Shown: piece by piece, positions 9,077-18,001 of the stretch
Position numbering within the stretch: the stretch's first letter is position 1
How the letters are laid out: every line of letters begins with the position of its first letter
NCBI GenBank assembly: GCA_022402525.1
Contig: JAKRSB010000099.1
Location: 62,001-126,000, forward strand
Source: Thermosynechococcaceae cyanobacterium MS004
GTDB lineage: Bacteria; Cyanobacteriota; Cyanobacteriia; Thermosynechococcales; Thermosynechococcaceae
Direction: 5' to 3'
Length of the DNA: 64,000 nucleotides
Program-made: the position numbers and the translations under genes
Notes under the pieces: generated by a model
Database searches by the model: none
What the model was told of the DNA's origin: nothing
What the model saw: the letters and a program-made list of their open reading frames with translations, nothing else

Positions 9077-10272
9077 GTAAGCCCATACACATCGGATTAA
9101 TCATGCAAGGCGGACGCGGTTGGCTAGGTGGTGTTGAATACATTAAAAATATTATTCTCGCTCTAGCATCTTTACCAGAAGAAAGTCGAAAAAAGTTCAG
9201 ATTATCACTCATTGTCAATGGGGATCTTGAACCAGAGTTATTAGATGATGTCAAGCCTCATTTAAGCCAGATCTATCGCATAGATGATTATCTTGCACCC
9301 AAAAACTTGAGAAATCGTATTTACTGGAAAATAAATCGAATATTGTTCAATGCAGAAAATCCTCGTTTTGTGAAGTTTCTCAGACAACAGAATTTTGATT
9401 TTATCTTTCCTTATTGGAGTAAGACATCTAGAGGTAGTAATTTCGCTGCAGCAGCATGGATTTATGACTTTCAACATAAATATCTGCCAGAATTTTTTTC
9501 ATCAGATGAAATTCAGGCAAGAGATGCTGAGTTTAAGAATATTGCGAAGTCAGCATCCACAATTGTTTTAAGCAGTCAAAATGCTCAAGACGATTTTAAG
9601 AAGTATTTTCCTGAATTTGCTTATAAAACTGAGGTACTTTCTTTCAAAACCGCAGTTAGTGAGATCTGGTTCGAGGGAAATCCGGAACAAATTCAACTTT
9701 TGTATAACTTACCAGATCGTTTCTTTGTTGTCAGCAATCAGTTTTGGAAGCATAAAAACCACTTAACTTTATTCAAGGCGTTATCTCTTTTACAACAGCG
9801 ATCAATTTATCCGATAGTTGTATGTACGGGGCATATCTACGACTATCGCCAACCTTCCTACTCAGACACTATTTTGCAAACGATTCACAAGCTGGGGCTT
9901 TTTCCACAAGTCTTTCTATTGGGACTAATTCCCAAAATTGATCAAGTACAACTAATGCGTCGATCTTTAGCTGTTCTTCAACCCTCACTCTTTGAAGGGT
10001 GGAGCACATTAGTGGAAAATGCTAGATGCCTAGGTAAACCAATGATTCTCTCCGACTTGGCAGTCAATCTTGAACAAAATCCACCTAATAGTACCTTTTT
10101 TAATCGAGATTCTCCAGAAGAGCTAGCAGACATACTCGCACTCTGGTGGGCAGAATGTTCACCCGGACCTGACTTACTTCAAGAATCAATAGCTAAATTG
10201 GAAAATATATCAAATATACGGGCGTTTGGTGATCGTTTTCTTGAAATTGTTCATAAGTCTCTTATAAAATAG
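9073..10272 (+). CDS. Glycosyltransferase, GT4 (GT-B fold)
   Basis: Two-domain GT-B enzyme of 399 residues. The N-terminal domain starts GLIMQGGRGWLGGVEYIKNI, a typical acceptor-side loop. The C-terminal domain has VVSNQFWKHKNHLTLFKAL followed by LQPSLFEGWSTLVENARCLG, the E-X7-E type motif that binds the nucleotide sugar. It is coupled to the upstream epimerase by a 4-bp overlap, so the enzyme may use the sugar that the epimerase makes; that is inference. It acts in the cytoplasm on a lipid-linked acceptor. Confidence 0.88.
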   Translation: MSKPIHIGLIMQGGRGWLGGVEYIKNIILALASLPEESRKKFRLSLIVNGDLEPELLDDVKPHLSQIYRIDDYLAPKNLRNRIYWKINRILFNAENPRFVKFLRQQNFDFIFPYWSKTSRGSNFAAAAWIYDFQHKYLPEFFSSDEIQARDAEFKNIAKSASTIVLSSQNAQDDFKKYFPEFAYKTEVLSFKTAVSEIWFEGNPEQIQLLYNLPDRFFVVSNQFWKHKNHLTLFKALSLLQQRSIYPIVVCTGHIYDYRQPSYSDTILQTIHKLGLFPQVFLLGLIPKIDQVQLMRRSLAVLQPSLFEGWSTLVENARCLGKPMILSDLAVNLEQNPPNSTFFNRDSPEELADILALWWAECSPGPDLLQESIAKLENISNIRAFGDRFLEIVHKSLIK

Positions 10273-10622
10273 AAGAAGTTTATGGAGAACTATCAGGGTT
10301 ATTGCAAAGTTTTTAATTTAGCTGTACAAAAGTTTTTTTGATGTAAATGTCGTTGCAAACTTAATGCCTTATAACATTACTGATTATTTGATAAAATTAG
10401 GAAATGATGAAGATTCAGTAATGGTATTGTCAAGCTATTTTAAGATGCTCAATTAAGAAGATTCCGGGTCAAAATTGTTAATTGATTGACCTTGCTGAAT
10501 ATTCGTTAGAACGGCACGTTAAACGTTATATTGAATTTTATGAACATGTGTCATGAATATAATTATTGAATTTCAAATGATCTTAGTTAAAAAAATATCT
10601 TTTTCAACAAAAAAAATTAAAT
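10273..10622 (+). other. AT-rich gap with a possible decayed gene tail
   Basis: No intact gene is present. A short open piece (10363-10455, NITDYLIKLGNDEDSVMVL) and a later piece ending at 10556 (LIDLAEYSLERHVKRYIEFY) look like worn coding sequence. The second resembles the last helix of GT4 glycosyltransferases. Stops and frame changes separate the two. This may be the stump of a further glycosyltransferase. The final 60 bases before 10623 are A/T-rich and could hold the promoter of the exostosin-like gene. Confidence 0.35.
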
Positions 10623-11666
10623 ATGCTGACATTTTATGTGAATAATTTTCTGCAAGACAAAATATGGTTAACTCCATTGCTTAAATACCCACAATTCTTT
10701 AAATGGACTAAGTCACCTGAACATGCTGATTTTCTGGTATTAGAATGTCCTTATGAAGTAATATATGATTATTCAAGCGAAGAATACTTGCTTTACGGCA
10801 TACAACCTTCTGAAATTAAACTTCTTCAAGATAGTTTCCAATCTTTGAAAGAAATTTCTGCGAAAACGAATAAAAAAATCATAATTTTTTATTACCGCGA
10901 CTCTTCATCCCCTCTTGAAATACCAAATTCAATTATTTATAGAACATCTATAGATAAAATTAACAAAGAAAAATTAACCTTTTCAATGCCAGCCTTTATA
11001 TCTAAAAGTGATGAATCTTATTTGATAGAGAATTCAGATTTTAGATCTAAAGAAAGGAAGCCAATTGTGACTTTTAGAGGCCAACATGCATCACTGAAGT
11101 TGCCAGCTTCCACTGAAATTCGGTTATTAGCAAATAGCATCTTAAATGGGATGGGTTTTCGCTACCGTGTAAATACTTTCATTCCGCAAGGGTATTTGGC
11201 CAGAAGAAATGCTATCAAATCATTACTGAATAGTAATGATATCGAGTTTGACTATCTTTCTGTGACGTGGGAGGAGCAGAAGTTTAATTCACAGCTATAT
11301 AAAGGATCGTATCTTGAAAGTCTGATAAAATCTAATTATGTTGTCTGTTCTGCTGGATTTGGAAATTATTCGTTTCGTTTTTATGAAACTTTGGCAGCAG
11401 GGCGAATACCAATATTTATAAATACAAATTCCGAACTGCCTTTTGAAAATATTATTGACTGGAAAAATATTACAGTATGGTGTGAATATGACGAAAGCAG
11501 ACATGTCAACAGCGTAAGCAGTAAATTGCTGCAGTTTCATAGAACAATTTCTACACAAGGTTTTCTGGAGCATCAAGAAAAACTTAAAAAAATCTACAAA
11601 AATTATCTTTCTATGGAAGGATTTTGCCTCAATATTTTTGAGACACTTTATCAACTTATTAATTAA
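10623..11666 (+). CDS. Exostosin-like glycosyltransferase (GT47-type GT-B half)
   Basis: The 347-residue protein resembles the exostosin family best known from heparan sulfate and plant cell-wall synthesis, which also occurs in bacterial glycan loci. Recognisable parts are HADFLVLECPYEV near the N-terminus, RKPIVTFRGQ near residue 145 and the conserved end YVVCSAGFGNYSFRFYETLA followed by AGRIPIFIN. No signal peptide or membrane anchor is seen, unlike eukaryotic members, so it is probably cytoplasmic. The gene is AT-rich, has no close gene on either side and is flanked by decayed DNA, suggesting independent acquisition. Confidence 0.72.
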   Translation: MLTFYVNNFLQDKIWLTPLLKYPQFFKWTKSPEHADFLVLECPYEVIYDYSSEEYLLYGIQPSEIKLLQDSFQSLKEISAKTNKKIIIFYYRDSSSPLEIPNSIIYRTSIDKINKEKLTFSMPAFISKSDESYLIENSDFRSKERKPIVTFRGQHASLKLPASTEIRLLANSILNGMGFRYRVNTFIPQGYLARRNAIKSLLNSNDIEFDYLSVTWEEQKFNSQLYKGSYLESLIKSNYVVCSAGFGNYSFRFYETLAAGRIPIFINTNSELPFENIIDWKNITVWCEYDESRHVNSVSSKLLQFHRTISTQGFLEHQEKLKKIYKNYLSMEGFCLNIFETLYQLIN

Positions 11667-11756
11667 GAAAGATTCAAAATTATTTTTCAGATATGCGATG
11701 TGCGACTAAAGTTAAATCACTAAAAATACAATTCCTACGTTGCTTATGCGACGCTT

Positions 11757-12025
11757 ACCTCTGTTGAAGACTTAGAAAGTTTATTTTTGCTAGGCAGGCT
11801 AGAACTACAATAAGTATGAGAAGGCTACTTGTAACTGCTTCCTCTGGGCTGATTGCCTCAGAAGTCTTTAGGTTTTTGCTGATCGAGGCTGGTAGATTTG
11901 CGGTATTGATAACAACCAGCGAGCTGTATTTTTTGTTGCTCAAGGAGATCCTCGTTGGAACCAGCGACGCTTGCAGGAAACCTCGGAGGCTTTGTTCATC
12001 ATGAACTCGATATTCACGATCTCTT
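11757..12025 (+). pseudogene. Truncated duplicate of the nucleotidyltransferase/epimerase junction
   Basis: This stretch is a diverged copy of 12628-12894. It starts with the last codons of the nucleotidyltransferase (SVEDLESL...LGRLELQ), then an ATG beginning MRRLLVTASSGLIASEVFRF, matching [20 protein letters not shown] of the intact epimerase. A frameshift after that point destroys the frame, though DNA similarity continues (for example GGAACCAGCGACGCTTGCAG) to about 12025. It shows that the two-gene unit was once duplicated in tandem and that the first copy was largely deleted. Confidence 0.85.
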
Positions 12026-12060
12026 GGGCTCCTTCAACCTAAATAAAATCTAGTATTGTT

Positions 12061-12684
12061 ATGGAAATAGTATCCGATCCAAATGCTAGTAAGCGCAAAC
12101 ATTTTATTTCGCTAGTCCTAAAATACGCCAAGCCTGGATCAGGAAGTAGTATCCAGTTTCTTAATCAACGGACTTGGACATATCCCGTGACTAACCTTTC
12201 TCGGATTATCAAACAAGCACCCTACGCAATCGTGGGAGGTGTAGCTACCAGGCTATATATGCCAGAAAGAATGACCCTAGATTTGGACATTTTAGTAAAA
12301 GCTGAAGATGCAAAACTAGTCTATCAAGATTTAGTCAATTCAAATAGTCATAAAATTGGAGATCTAAGTATTCCAGGCAGCCAATGGGAATTAGCAGATG
12401 GCACATCTTTAGATGTGTTAGAAGGAACAGCAAGTTGGGTCGCAACAGCGATTCAAAATCCTAATTATGCTCCCGATGGTTCGCCAGTGATTGACTTGAA
12501 CTACTTAATCCTAATGAAGCTGATTGCTGGTAGAAGCCAAGATTTGGCAGATGTTAGCAGGATGTTAGGCGGAGCGACTGATTTACAATTATACCAAATT
12601 AAGGAATTAATCGTTCAATTTCTACCGAGTTCTGTTGAAGATTTAGAAAGTTTAATTATGTTAGGCAAGCTAGAACTGCAATAA
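12061..12684 (+). CDS. Nucleotidyltransferase-fold protein (AbiEii-like)
   Basis: A central [24 protein letters not shown] block (residues 56-79, quoted in parts: VGGVA, then TLDLDIL) has the GG and D-X-D arrangement of the nucleotidyltransferase fold seen in AbiEii and related proteins. A second acidic residue is in GTSLDVLE. The tail ([19 protein letters not shown]) matches the helical 'K..A...R...D..D' motif of this family. At 207 residues it is short and single-domain. AbiEii members can be toxins or RNA-modifying enzymes, but here the gene sits 2 bp before a sugar epimerase and was duplicated with it. A sugar-activation role is possible but unsupported. Confidence 0.65.
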   Translation: MEIVSDPNASKRKHFISLVLKYAKPGSGSSIQFLNQRTWTYPVTNLSRIIKQAPYAIVGGVATRLYMPERMTLDLDILVKAEDAKLVYQDLVNSNSHKIGDLSIPGSQWELADGTSLDVLEGTASWVATAIQNPNYAPDGSPVIDLNYLILMKLIAGRSQDLADVSRMLGGATDLQLYQIKELIVQFLPSSVEDLESLIMLGKLELQ

Positions 12685-12686
12685 AT

Positions 12687-13739
12687 ATGGAAAAGCTACT
12701 GGTAACTGGATCTTCTGGGCTGATTGGCTCAGAAGTCTGTAGGTATTTTGCTGATCGAGGATGGCAGATTCACGGTGTTGATAACAACCAACGAGCCGTT
12801 TTTTTTGGTGCCCAAGGGGATACCCGTTGGAACCAACGACGCTTGCAGGAAACCATTGAGGGGTTTGTTCATCATGAACTCGACATCCGCGATCGCCAAG
12901 GCATCCTTAAGCTTATTGAAAGCCTCCAGCCAGATGCAATCGTCCATACTGCCGCCCAACCCAGCCATGATCGAGCTGCTGACATCCCGTTTGATGACTT
13001 TGATACCAATGCAGTGGGTACGCTCAATCTATTGGAAGCCACTCGTCAGTTTTCGCCTGAAGCTCCCTTTGTTCACCTATCCACTAATAAAGTCTATGGT
13101 GATGCGCCTAACGAGATTCCCTTGATTGAACTAGAGACTCGCTGGGACTATGCTGATGCGACCTACGAGCATGGTATCCCCGAAACCTTTCGCATTGACC
13201 AATCTAAACATTCCCTGTTTGGTGCATCCAAAGTTGCTGCTGACATTATGGTGCAGGAGTATGGACGATATTTCAGTATGAACACTTGTTGCTTGCGTGG
13301 TGGGTGTTTGACTGGACCTAATCACTCTGGCGTGGAGCTACATGGTTTTCTTAGTTATTTAGTAAAGTGTAATTTAGAGGAGCGCACATACAAGATTTTT
13401 GGCTACAAAGGCAAACAAGTCCGAGACAACATTCATTCTTATGATGTTGTTCGTTTCATCGAAGCTTTCATTCAATCTCCTCGCAGTGGTGAAGTATACA
13501 ACCTCGGTGGTGGCAAAGGTAATACTTGCTCAATTCTGGAAGCTTTTGAATTGGTGGCATCCTTATCTGGTAAGCAGATGCAGTATGAATATGTAGGTAA
13601 GAACCGAGAAGGCGACCACATTTGTTACTACAGCGATCTTCGAAAAATGCAGAACCATTATCCCAATTGGTCAATTACTCGTTCTTTGTCTGATGTTTTC
13701 AATGAAATTGTAACTGCTTGGAAAGAGCGGTTGAGTTAG
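12687..13739 (+). CDS. NAD-dependent epimerase, CDP-paratose 2-epimerase-like
   Basis: Extended SDR enzyme of 350 residues. The cofactor loop is [11 protein letters not shown] (7-17), AAQPSHD lies near 92, the catalytic region has LSTNKVYGD and the catalytic Y/K pair is less usual: [10 protein letters not shown] replaces the common YxxxK tyrosine with phenylalanine in the aligned position. STNKVYGD and the later [12 protein letters not shown] are characteristic of the tyvelose (CDP-paratose 2-epimerase) branch, which uses bound NAD. It follows the nucleotidyltransferase by 2 bp, and the glycosyltransferase start is 4 bp downstream. A HIP1 site near 12889 is the only one I saw in the first 33 kb. 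Confidence 0.82.
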   Translation: MEKLLVTGSSGLIGSEVCRYFADRGWQIHGVDNNQRAVFFGAQGDTRWNQRRLQETIEGFVHHELDIRDRQGILKLIESLQPDAIVHTAAQPSHDRAADIPFDDFDTNAVGTLNLLEATRQFSPEAPFVHLSTNKVYGDAPNEIPLIELETRWDYADATYEHGIPETFRIDQSKHSLFGASKVAADIMVQEYGRYFSMNTCCLRGGCLTGPNHSGVELHGFLSYLVKCNLEERTYKIFGYKGKQVRDNIHSYDVVRFIEAFIQSPRSGEVYNLGGGKGNTCSILEAFELVASLSGKQMQYEYVGKNREGDHICYYSDLRKMQNHYPNWSITRSLSDVFNEIVTAWKERLS

Positions 13740-13743
13740 AACT

Positions 13744-15006
13744 ATGAGTGATTCGTCAGCATATCCGCCAAACCTACCAAGATTATTATTGGTGAGTGAA
13801 GCTCCTCTCAATCAAAATGGTACGGGTATTGATCGCACGTTATTTAATTTATTCGACCATTACCCAATGGATCGTTTCATGCTTTATACCGTTGGGGATA
13901 TATCGGGTCACAGTGATACATCTCCACCCTTTGATGCTAATGTGGCAACATTTAAAGAGCGTCATGTACCACTGCTTAATAATCGATTGGGACGTTTTTT
14001 AAATCCATTGCTGCAATCAATTAATCTTCAGTTGCTCGATTGGCTCCCTATCGCTCAGTCTCAAAAGATTCAATCGTTTGCGCCAGAGATAGTTTTGATC
14101 TGCCCGAATGGTCCATCAGCATTGGTAATTGGGCATAAGGTCACCAAACAATTAGACTGCCCTTTTTTGATCTATTTTATGGATGACTGGATTGCCATTA
14201 ACTCCAGTCAATGGTTATCAGGAGGAATTCAAGAGTATAGTCAATCGCTGCTCAGTCAAGCATGTGGTTGGCTGATGATCAGCGAACAACTCAAAAAAGA
14301 ATTGGTTAATCGCTACAATATATTGCCTATGAAAACGCTGATAGTTCACAACCCAGTAGATGTTTCGTCATTACCCCCTCCAGACTTTACACTTCATGAG
14401 GGCACTTTTAAGGTTGTCTATGCGGGATCAATTTGGCCAATGCATTACGATGCAGTGGCGGTGATTGCTGAAGCTATATATCAGCTTAGGCAAGATGGAT
14501 GTGATATAGAACTGGTTTTGCATACACCTCAAGTATTCTGGAAGCAATATCAACAATCATGGGAATCTTGGCAAGTCACCTATGGCTCAATGATTCCTTA
14601 CAACCAGCTACAGACCTATTTGAAGCAAGCTGACTTATTGCTAGTAGCTTCCTCCTTCAAGCCTGAATCAGCCCATCTTGTCCGTTCTTCATTACAAACC
14701 AAGCTGACTGACTACATGCTATCTGGCAGATCTATTCTCTCCTGCGGTCCTGCATATGCCGCCTGCAATGATTTTGTTTGGCAATGGAACTGTGGTTTAG
14801 TTTGTGAAACTCAAGTTATCCCAGATATTAAGCTATTACTATGCCAAGCAATTGAAGATCGCAGTACTAATCAATCCTTAGCTCAGAAAGGGTTTGAAGT
14901 GGTTTCTCGGGAGTATGATAAACCTTATATAACGCTCCAGTTATTTCAATTTATTCGAAAGAACTTGCCAACTATCTTGACTACTCAGCCTCTTTGTAAT
15001 CACTAA
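13744..15006 (+). CDS. Glycosyltransferase, GT4-like (GT-B fold)
   Basis: The N-terminal domain starts LLLVSEAPLNQNGTGIDRTL, with the glycine-containing acceptor loop. FMDDWI near residue 140 and FKVVYAGSIWPMHYDAV at the start of the C-terminal domain fit GT-B enzymes. The nucleotide-sugar region is less conserved than in standard GT4 members (SFKPESAHLVRSSLQTKLTD, then YMLSGRSILS), as in a subgroup common in cyanobacterial glycan loci. The 420-residue protein is complete. The gene follows the epimerase by 4 bp and its stop is 1 base before the methyltransferase start, so the three form one operon. Confidence 0.83.
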   Translation: MSDSSAYPPNLPRLLLVSEAPLNQNGTGIDRTLFNLFDHYPMDRFMLYTVGDISGHSDTSPPFDANVATFKERHVPLLNNRLGRFLNPLLQSINLQLLDWLPIAQSQKIQSFAPEIVLICPNGPSALVIGHKVTKQLDCPFLIYFMDDWIAINSSQWLSGGIQEYSQSLLSQACGWLMISEQLKKELVNRYNILPMKTLIVHNPVDVSSLPPPDFTLHEGTFKVVYAGSIWPMHYDAVAVIAEAIYQLRQDGCDIELVLHTPQVFWKQYQQSWESWQVTYGSMIPYNQLQTYLKQADLLLVASSFKPESAHLVRSSLQTKLTDYMLSGRSILSCGPAYAACNDFVWQWNCGLVCETQVIPDIKLLLCQAIEDRSTNQSLAQKGFEVVSREYDKPYITLQLFQFIRKNLPTILTTQPLCNH

Positions 15007-15007
15007 A

Positions 15008-15868
15008 ATGTTTATCAAATCATCAAATCAACCAGTTAGCTATCATTGGAAAGATGTTGTTCAAAGATTGAGTGCTGAGAAAAATTGGCAGAAAGCATCT
15101 CACTATCTTTCACTTCATGAACAAGAAAATGGCATCAAAATTAAAAGGCTTTGGCAAATTTTAGACCAAGCTTGGGATGAGCTGAAAATATCTAAACCTG
15201 ATGCTGATTTGTCTGAGTTTCTCTATGAATACTATCAGCACCCGGTTTGGTTGATCAATGCAGCATTTTCTGAGTCTGATGAAAGCACGATCAGCGATCG
15301 ACTTGCGGCAGTTCGTTTAATTGCTCATAATCACCCCAAAAAGGTCTTAGATTTCGGGGGTGGTATTGGCACTGTAGCCCGACTTTGTTCAATTACCTTA
15401 CCTAATATTCAGCACATTGATTTGGTAGATATTACAGATTTTCGCCATACTATCCAGAACTATCTTGAAGAATTTTCTAATATCCGAGTTTTGGAATGTC
15501 CTGAGCCACCCTATGATGCCATCATCTCGACCGAGGTATTAGAGCATCTTCCTGATCCAGTTGAGGCAGTGATTGAAATGAATAAACTACTGCGAGCGGG
15601 TGGAGGGTTTGTAGCCAGTTGGAGTTTTAATCCTTGTATTAAATGTCATCTCCCACAAAATTTCCATCTAAACAATATAATGCATTGGATTATTCGCAGT
15701 TTAGGTTTTGGCTTTTATGGCTTTGAGCGTCGAGGTTCCGGTGTGTATAGCTATGTCAAACAGGCCGACATCACTACTAAAATGATTACCCAAGCTCGAA
15801 GATTAGAGCAACTCTCACGATTTTCCCTGCCTCTAGATCGATTATTCTTATTTGTGCGTGGATTGTAA
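15008..15868 (+). CDS. Class I SAM-dependent methyltransferase
   Basis: Motif I is KVLDFGGGIGTVARL (near residue 112), motif II/III is IDLVDI, and motif IV/post is AIISTEVLEHLPDPVEAVIE, all in the order of the class I fold. About 110 helical residues precede the SAM domain and may recognise the acceptor. The protein probably methylates a sugar or glycan end. It is tightly packed between two glycosyltransferase genes, and the following gene starts 1 base after its stop. Confidence 0.83.
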   Translation: MFIKSSNQPVSYHWKDVVQRLSAEKNWQKASHYLSLHEQENGIKIKRLWQILDQAWDELKISKPDADLSEFLYEYYQHPVWLINAAFSESDESTISDRLAAVRLIAHNHPKKVLDFGGGIGTVARLCSITLPNIQHIDLVDITDFRHTIQNYLEEFSNIRVLECPEPPYDAIISTEVLEHLPDPVEAVIEMNKLLRAGGGFVASWSFNPCIKCHLPQNFHLNNIMHWIIRSLGFGFYGFERRGSGVYSYVKQADITTKMITQARRLEQLSRFSLPLDRLFLFVRGL

Positions 15869-15869
15869 G

Positions 15870-17018
15870 ATGATCCGTGTATTTTTACTCTGTTCAGGTT
15901 TAGGACACGTTAGGCGAGGGTATGAAACCTTCACACTAGAATGCTTTGAGACATTGAAATCAGAACCTACACTCGATGTCACTCTCTTTCAAGGAGGAGG
16001 AACTTCAAATCCAGATGCAATCTCTTTATGGAATTTACCTCGCAATCATCTATATACAAAAAAAATTGCATATGCTTTTAGTAAAAAATCTAAGTTAAGT
16101 GATCCCTATTTTGTGGAACAAGTAACCTTCTGTCTTAGCCTGCTGCCATATATTATCCAAAAGAAACCCGACGTTATTTATTTCAGTGATTTTAATCTTG
16201 GCACAATGCTTTGGCACTTGCGTCGAATCATGAATCTTTCCTACAAACTGCTTTTTTCCAATGGTGCTCCAAATGGTCCTCCATTTACCCGTATGGATCA
16301 TGTCCAGCATCTAACTCCATTACATTATCAGATTGCTATAGATGCAGGTGAGTCAAAGTACAGGCATAGCTTAGTTCCTTACGGGATTAATTTGCAGCAT
16401 GAGTATCATCAACTTTCCCAGTCAGAAAGGGATTCTTTGCTTGCCAAGCTTAACCTACCTGTTGATCGCCCCATTATTCTATCCGTTGCTGCAATTAACA
16501 AAACACATAAACGGATGGATTATGTAATCCAAGAAGTTTCCCAACTACCTGAACCTCGACCATTCTTGATATTGTTAGGACAGATGGATCATGAATCTGC
16601 AGAGGTGATTCAACTTGCTGATAGACTGCTTGGCAAACTAAACTTTCTGGTAAAGACAGTTACATATGATGAGTTATGTAATTACTATAATATTGCCGAC
16701 CTATTTGTTCTTGCTTCTTTGAGGGAAGGTTTGCCTAGAGTGCTGCTGGAAGCCATGGGACATGGTTTGCCTTGTCTTGTTCATGATTATGAAGTGACAA
16801 GATTTGTTTTGGGTGATGAAGGTAATTTTTCGGATTTTAATAAACCTGGAAATTTGACGGCACTAATGCAAAAAGTATTATCTCAACATAATAATTTCAA
16901 CAGATTACAACTACACAACATTGCGTTCAAACGATTTAGCTGGGAGTGTCTAAGAAAAGGCTATATTTCATTAATAAAAGAGACGGTAGAGACATGTGAC
17001 AGTAAATTAGAATTGTAA
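15870..17018 (+). CDS. Glycosyltransferase, GT4 (GT-B fold)
   Basis: The frame is open from a TTG at 15852 inside the upstream gene, but the ATG at 15870 directly precedes the first GT-B strand (MIRVFLLCSGLGHVRRGYET) and is preferred. The C-terminal domain has ILSVAAINKTHKRMDYVI and then FVLASLREGLPRVLLEAMGH, the E-X7-E nucleotide-sugar motif of GT4. At 382 residues it is complete. It is the last gene of a tightly packed run; a gap of about 110 bases follows before the next gene. Confidence 0.87.
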   Translation: MIRVFLLCSGLGHVRRGYETFTLECFETLKSEPTLDVTLFQGGGTSNPDAISLWNLPRNHLYTKKIAYAFSKKSKLSDPYFVEQVTFCLSLLPYIIQKKPDVIYFSDFNLGTMLWHLRRIMNLSYKLLFSNGAPNGPPFTRMDHVQHLTPLHYQIAIDAGESKYRHSLVPYGINLQHEYHQLSQSERDSLLAKLNLPVDRPIILSVAAINKTHKRMDYVIQEVSQLPEPRPFLILLGQMDHESAEVIQLADRLLGKLNFLVKTVTYDELCNYYNIADLFVLASLREGLPRVLLEAMGHGLPCLVHDYEVTRFVLGDEGNFSDFNKPGNLTALMQKVLSQHNNFNRLQLHNIAFKRFSWECLRKGYISLIKETVETCDSKLEL

Positions 17019-17128
17019 GTAGTGAGAAGAATAGGAACTCACGGACCTTGAAAGCCATGAATGAAATGTTGATACAGCCAGGTTAAGTTCTTTTAGGAAT
17101 GGGTTGAACTTTAATTTTGAATCAATGT

Positions 17129-18001
17129 ATGAAACTGCAATTTTCAGTGGTTATTCCTACTTATCACCGTAATGACCTACTTGCTAAGTGTTTAGATTGT
17201 CTTGCCCCCGGAGTTCAGACTATATCACCTGAATTTTATGAGGTCATTGTTACTGATGATGGATCAGAATCTACTGCGGAGGAAATGATTAAAGAAAAAT
17301 ACTCATGGGTCAAATGGGTGGCAGGGCCTAGACAGGGCCCCGCAGCCAACCGAAATAATGGAGCAAAAGTTGCCCAAGGAGAATGGTTAGTCTTTACAGA
17401 TGATGATTGTTTACCCGAAGCGGATTGGCTATTTGCATATTCTAAAGCAATTAATCAATTCAGTTTAGCCCTTGAGGGCTCAATTCATCCTATTGGTAAC
17501 CCTAATCAAGATCTTGCAGAGTGCCCTGTTAATTTGGAAGGTGGATGTTTCTGGTCTGCCAATGTTGCAATAAAATCAAGCTTATTCTTTGATCTTGAAG
17601 GGTTTGACCCAAATTATGTTTTGGCAGCACAAGAAGACCAAGATCTAAAGTTAAGAATCGAGTCTGTGACGAATATTACCTTTGTTTCAGATGCAAAAGT
17701 TTATCATCCCGTTAGATATAAGACACTATATAAATCAATCAAGCAAATACCATCGCAAGTAAAAAACTGGTGTTACTACGTGAAAAAAAACAGTTTAATT
17801 TATCAAAATGGTGGTCTATATGTATTTATGTTGAGACTATATAAGCTTTTCTCATGCAAAATGGTCAACCAAGCTCTGAATGTTCAACCAGGAAACAGTC
17901 TTATATCATTTCTATACCTAGTTTATGGACTACCACTAGCATGTTCTATTCTTGCTACAAGAACCAATTATAATTATATTGACAAAGGAGATACACCATG
18001 A
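17129..18001 (+). CDS. Glycosyltransferase family 2
   Basis: GT-A catalytic domain with FSVVIPTYHRNDLLAKCL at the N-terminus, VTDDGS near residue 46, GPAANRNNGA near 75 and the metal-binding VFTDDDCLPE near 93. Later AAQEDQDLKLRI supplies the ED acid pair that usually holds the catalytic base. The C-terminus is hydrophobic (ISFLYLVYGLPLACSILA) and may touch the membrane. The ATG at 17129 was preferred to a TTG 12 bases upstream. It overlaps the next gene by 4 bp, so it is coupled to a methyltransferase. Confidence 0.87.
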   Translation: MKLQFSVVIPTYHRNDLLAKCLDCLAPGVQTISPEFYEVIVTDDGSESTAEEMIKEKYSWVKWVAGPRQGPAANRNNGAKVAQGEWLVFTDDDCLPEADWLFAYSKAINQFSLALEGSIHPIGNPNQDLAECPVNLEGGCFWSANVAIKSSLFFDLEGFDPNYVLAAQEDQDLKLRIESVTNITFVSDAKVYHPVRYKTLYKSIKQIPSQVKNWCYYVKKNSLIYQNGGLYVFMLRLYKLFSCKMVNQALNVQPGNSLISFLYLVYGLPLACSILATRTNYNYIDKGDTP

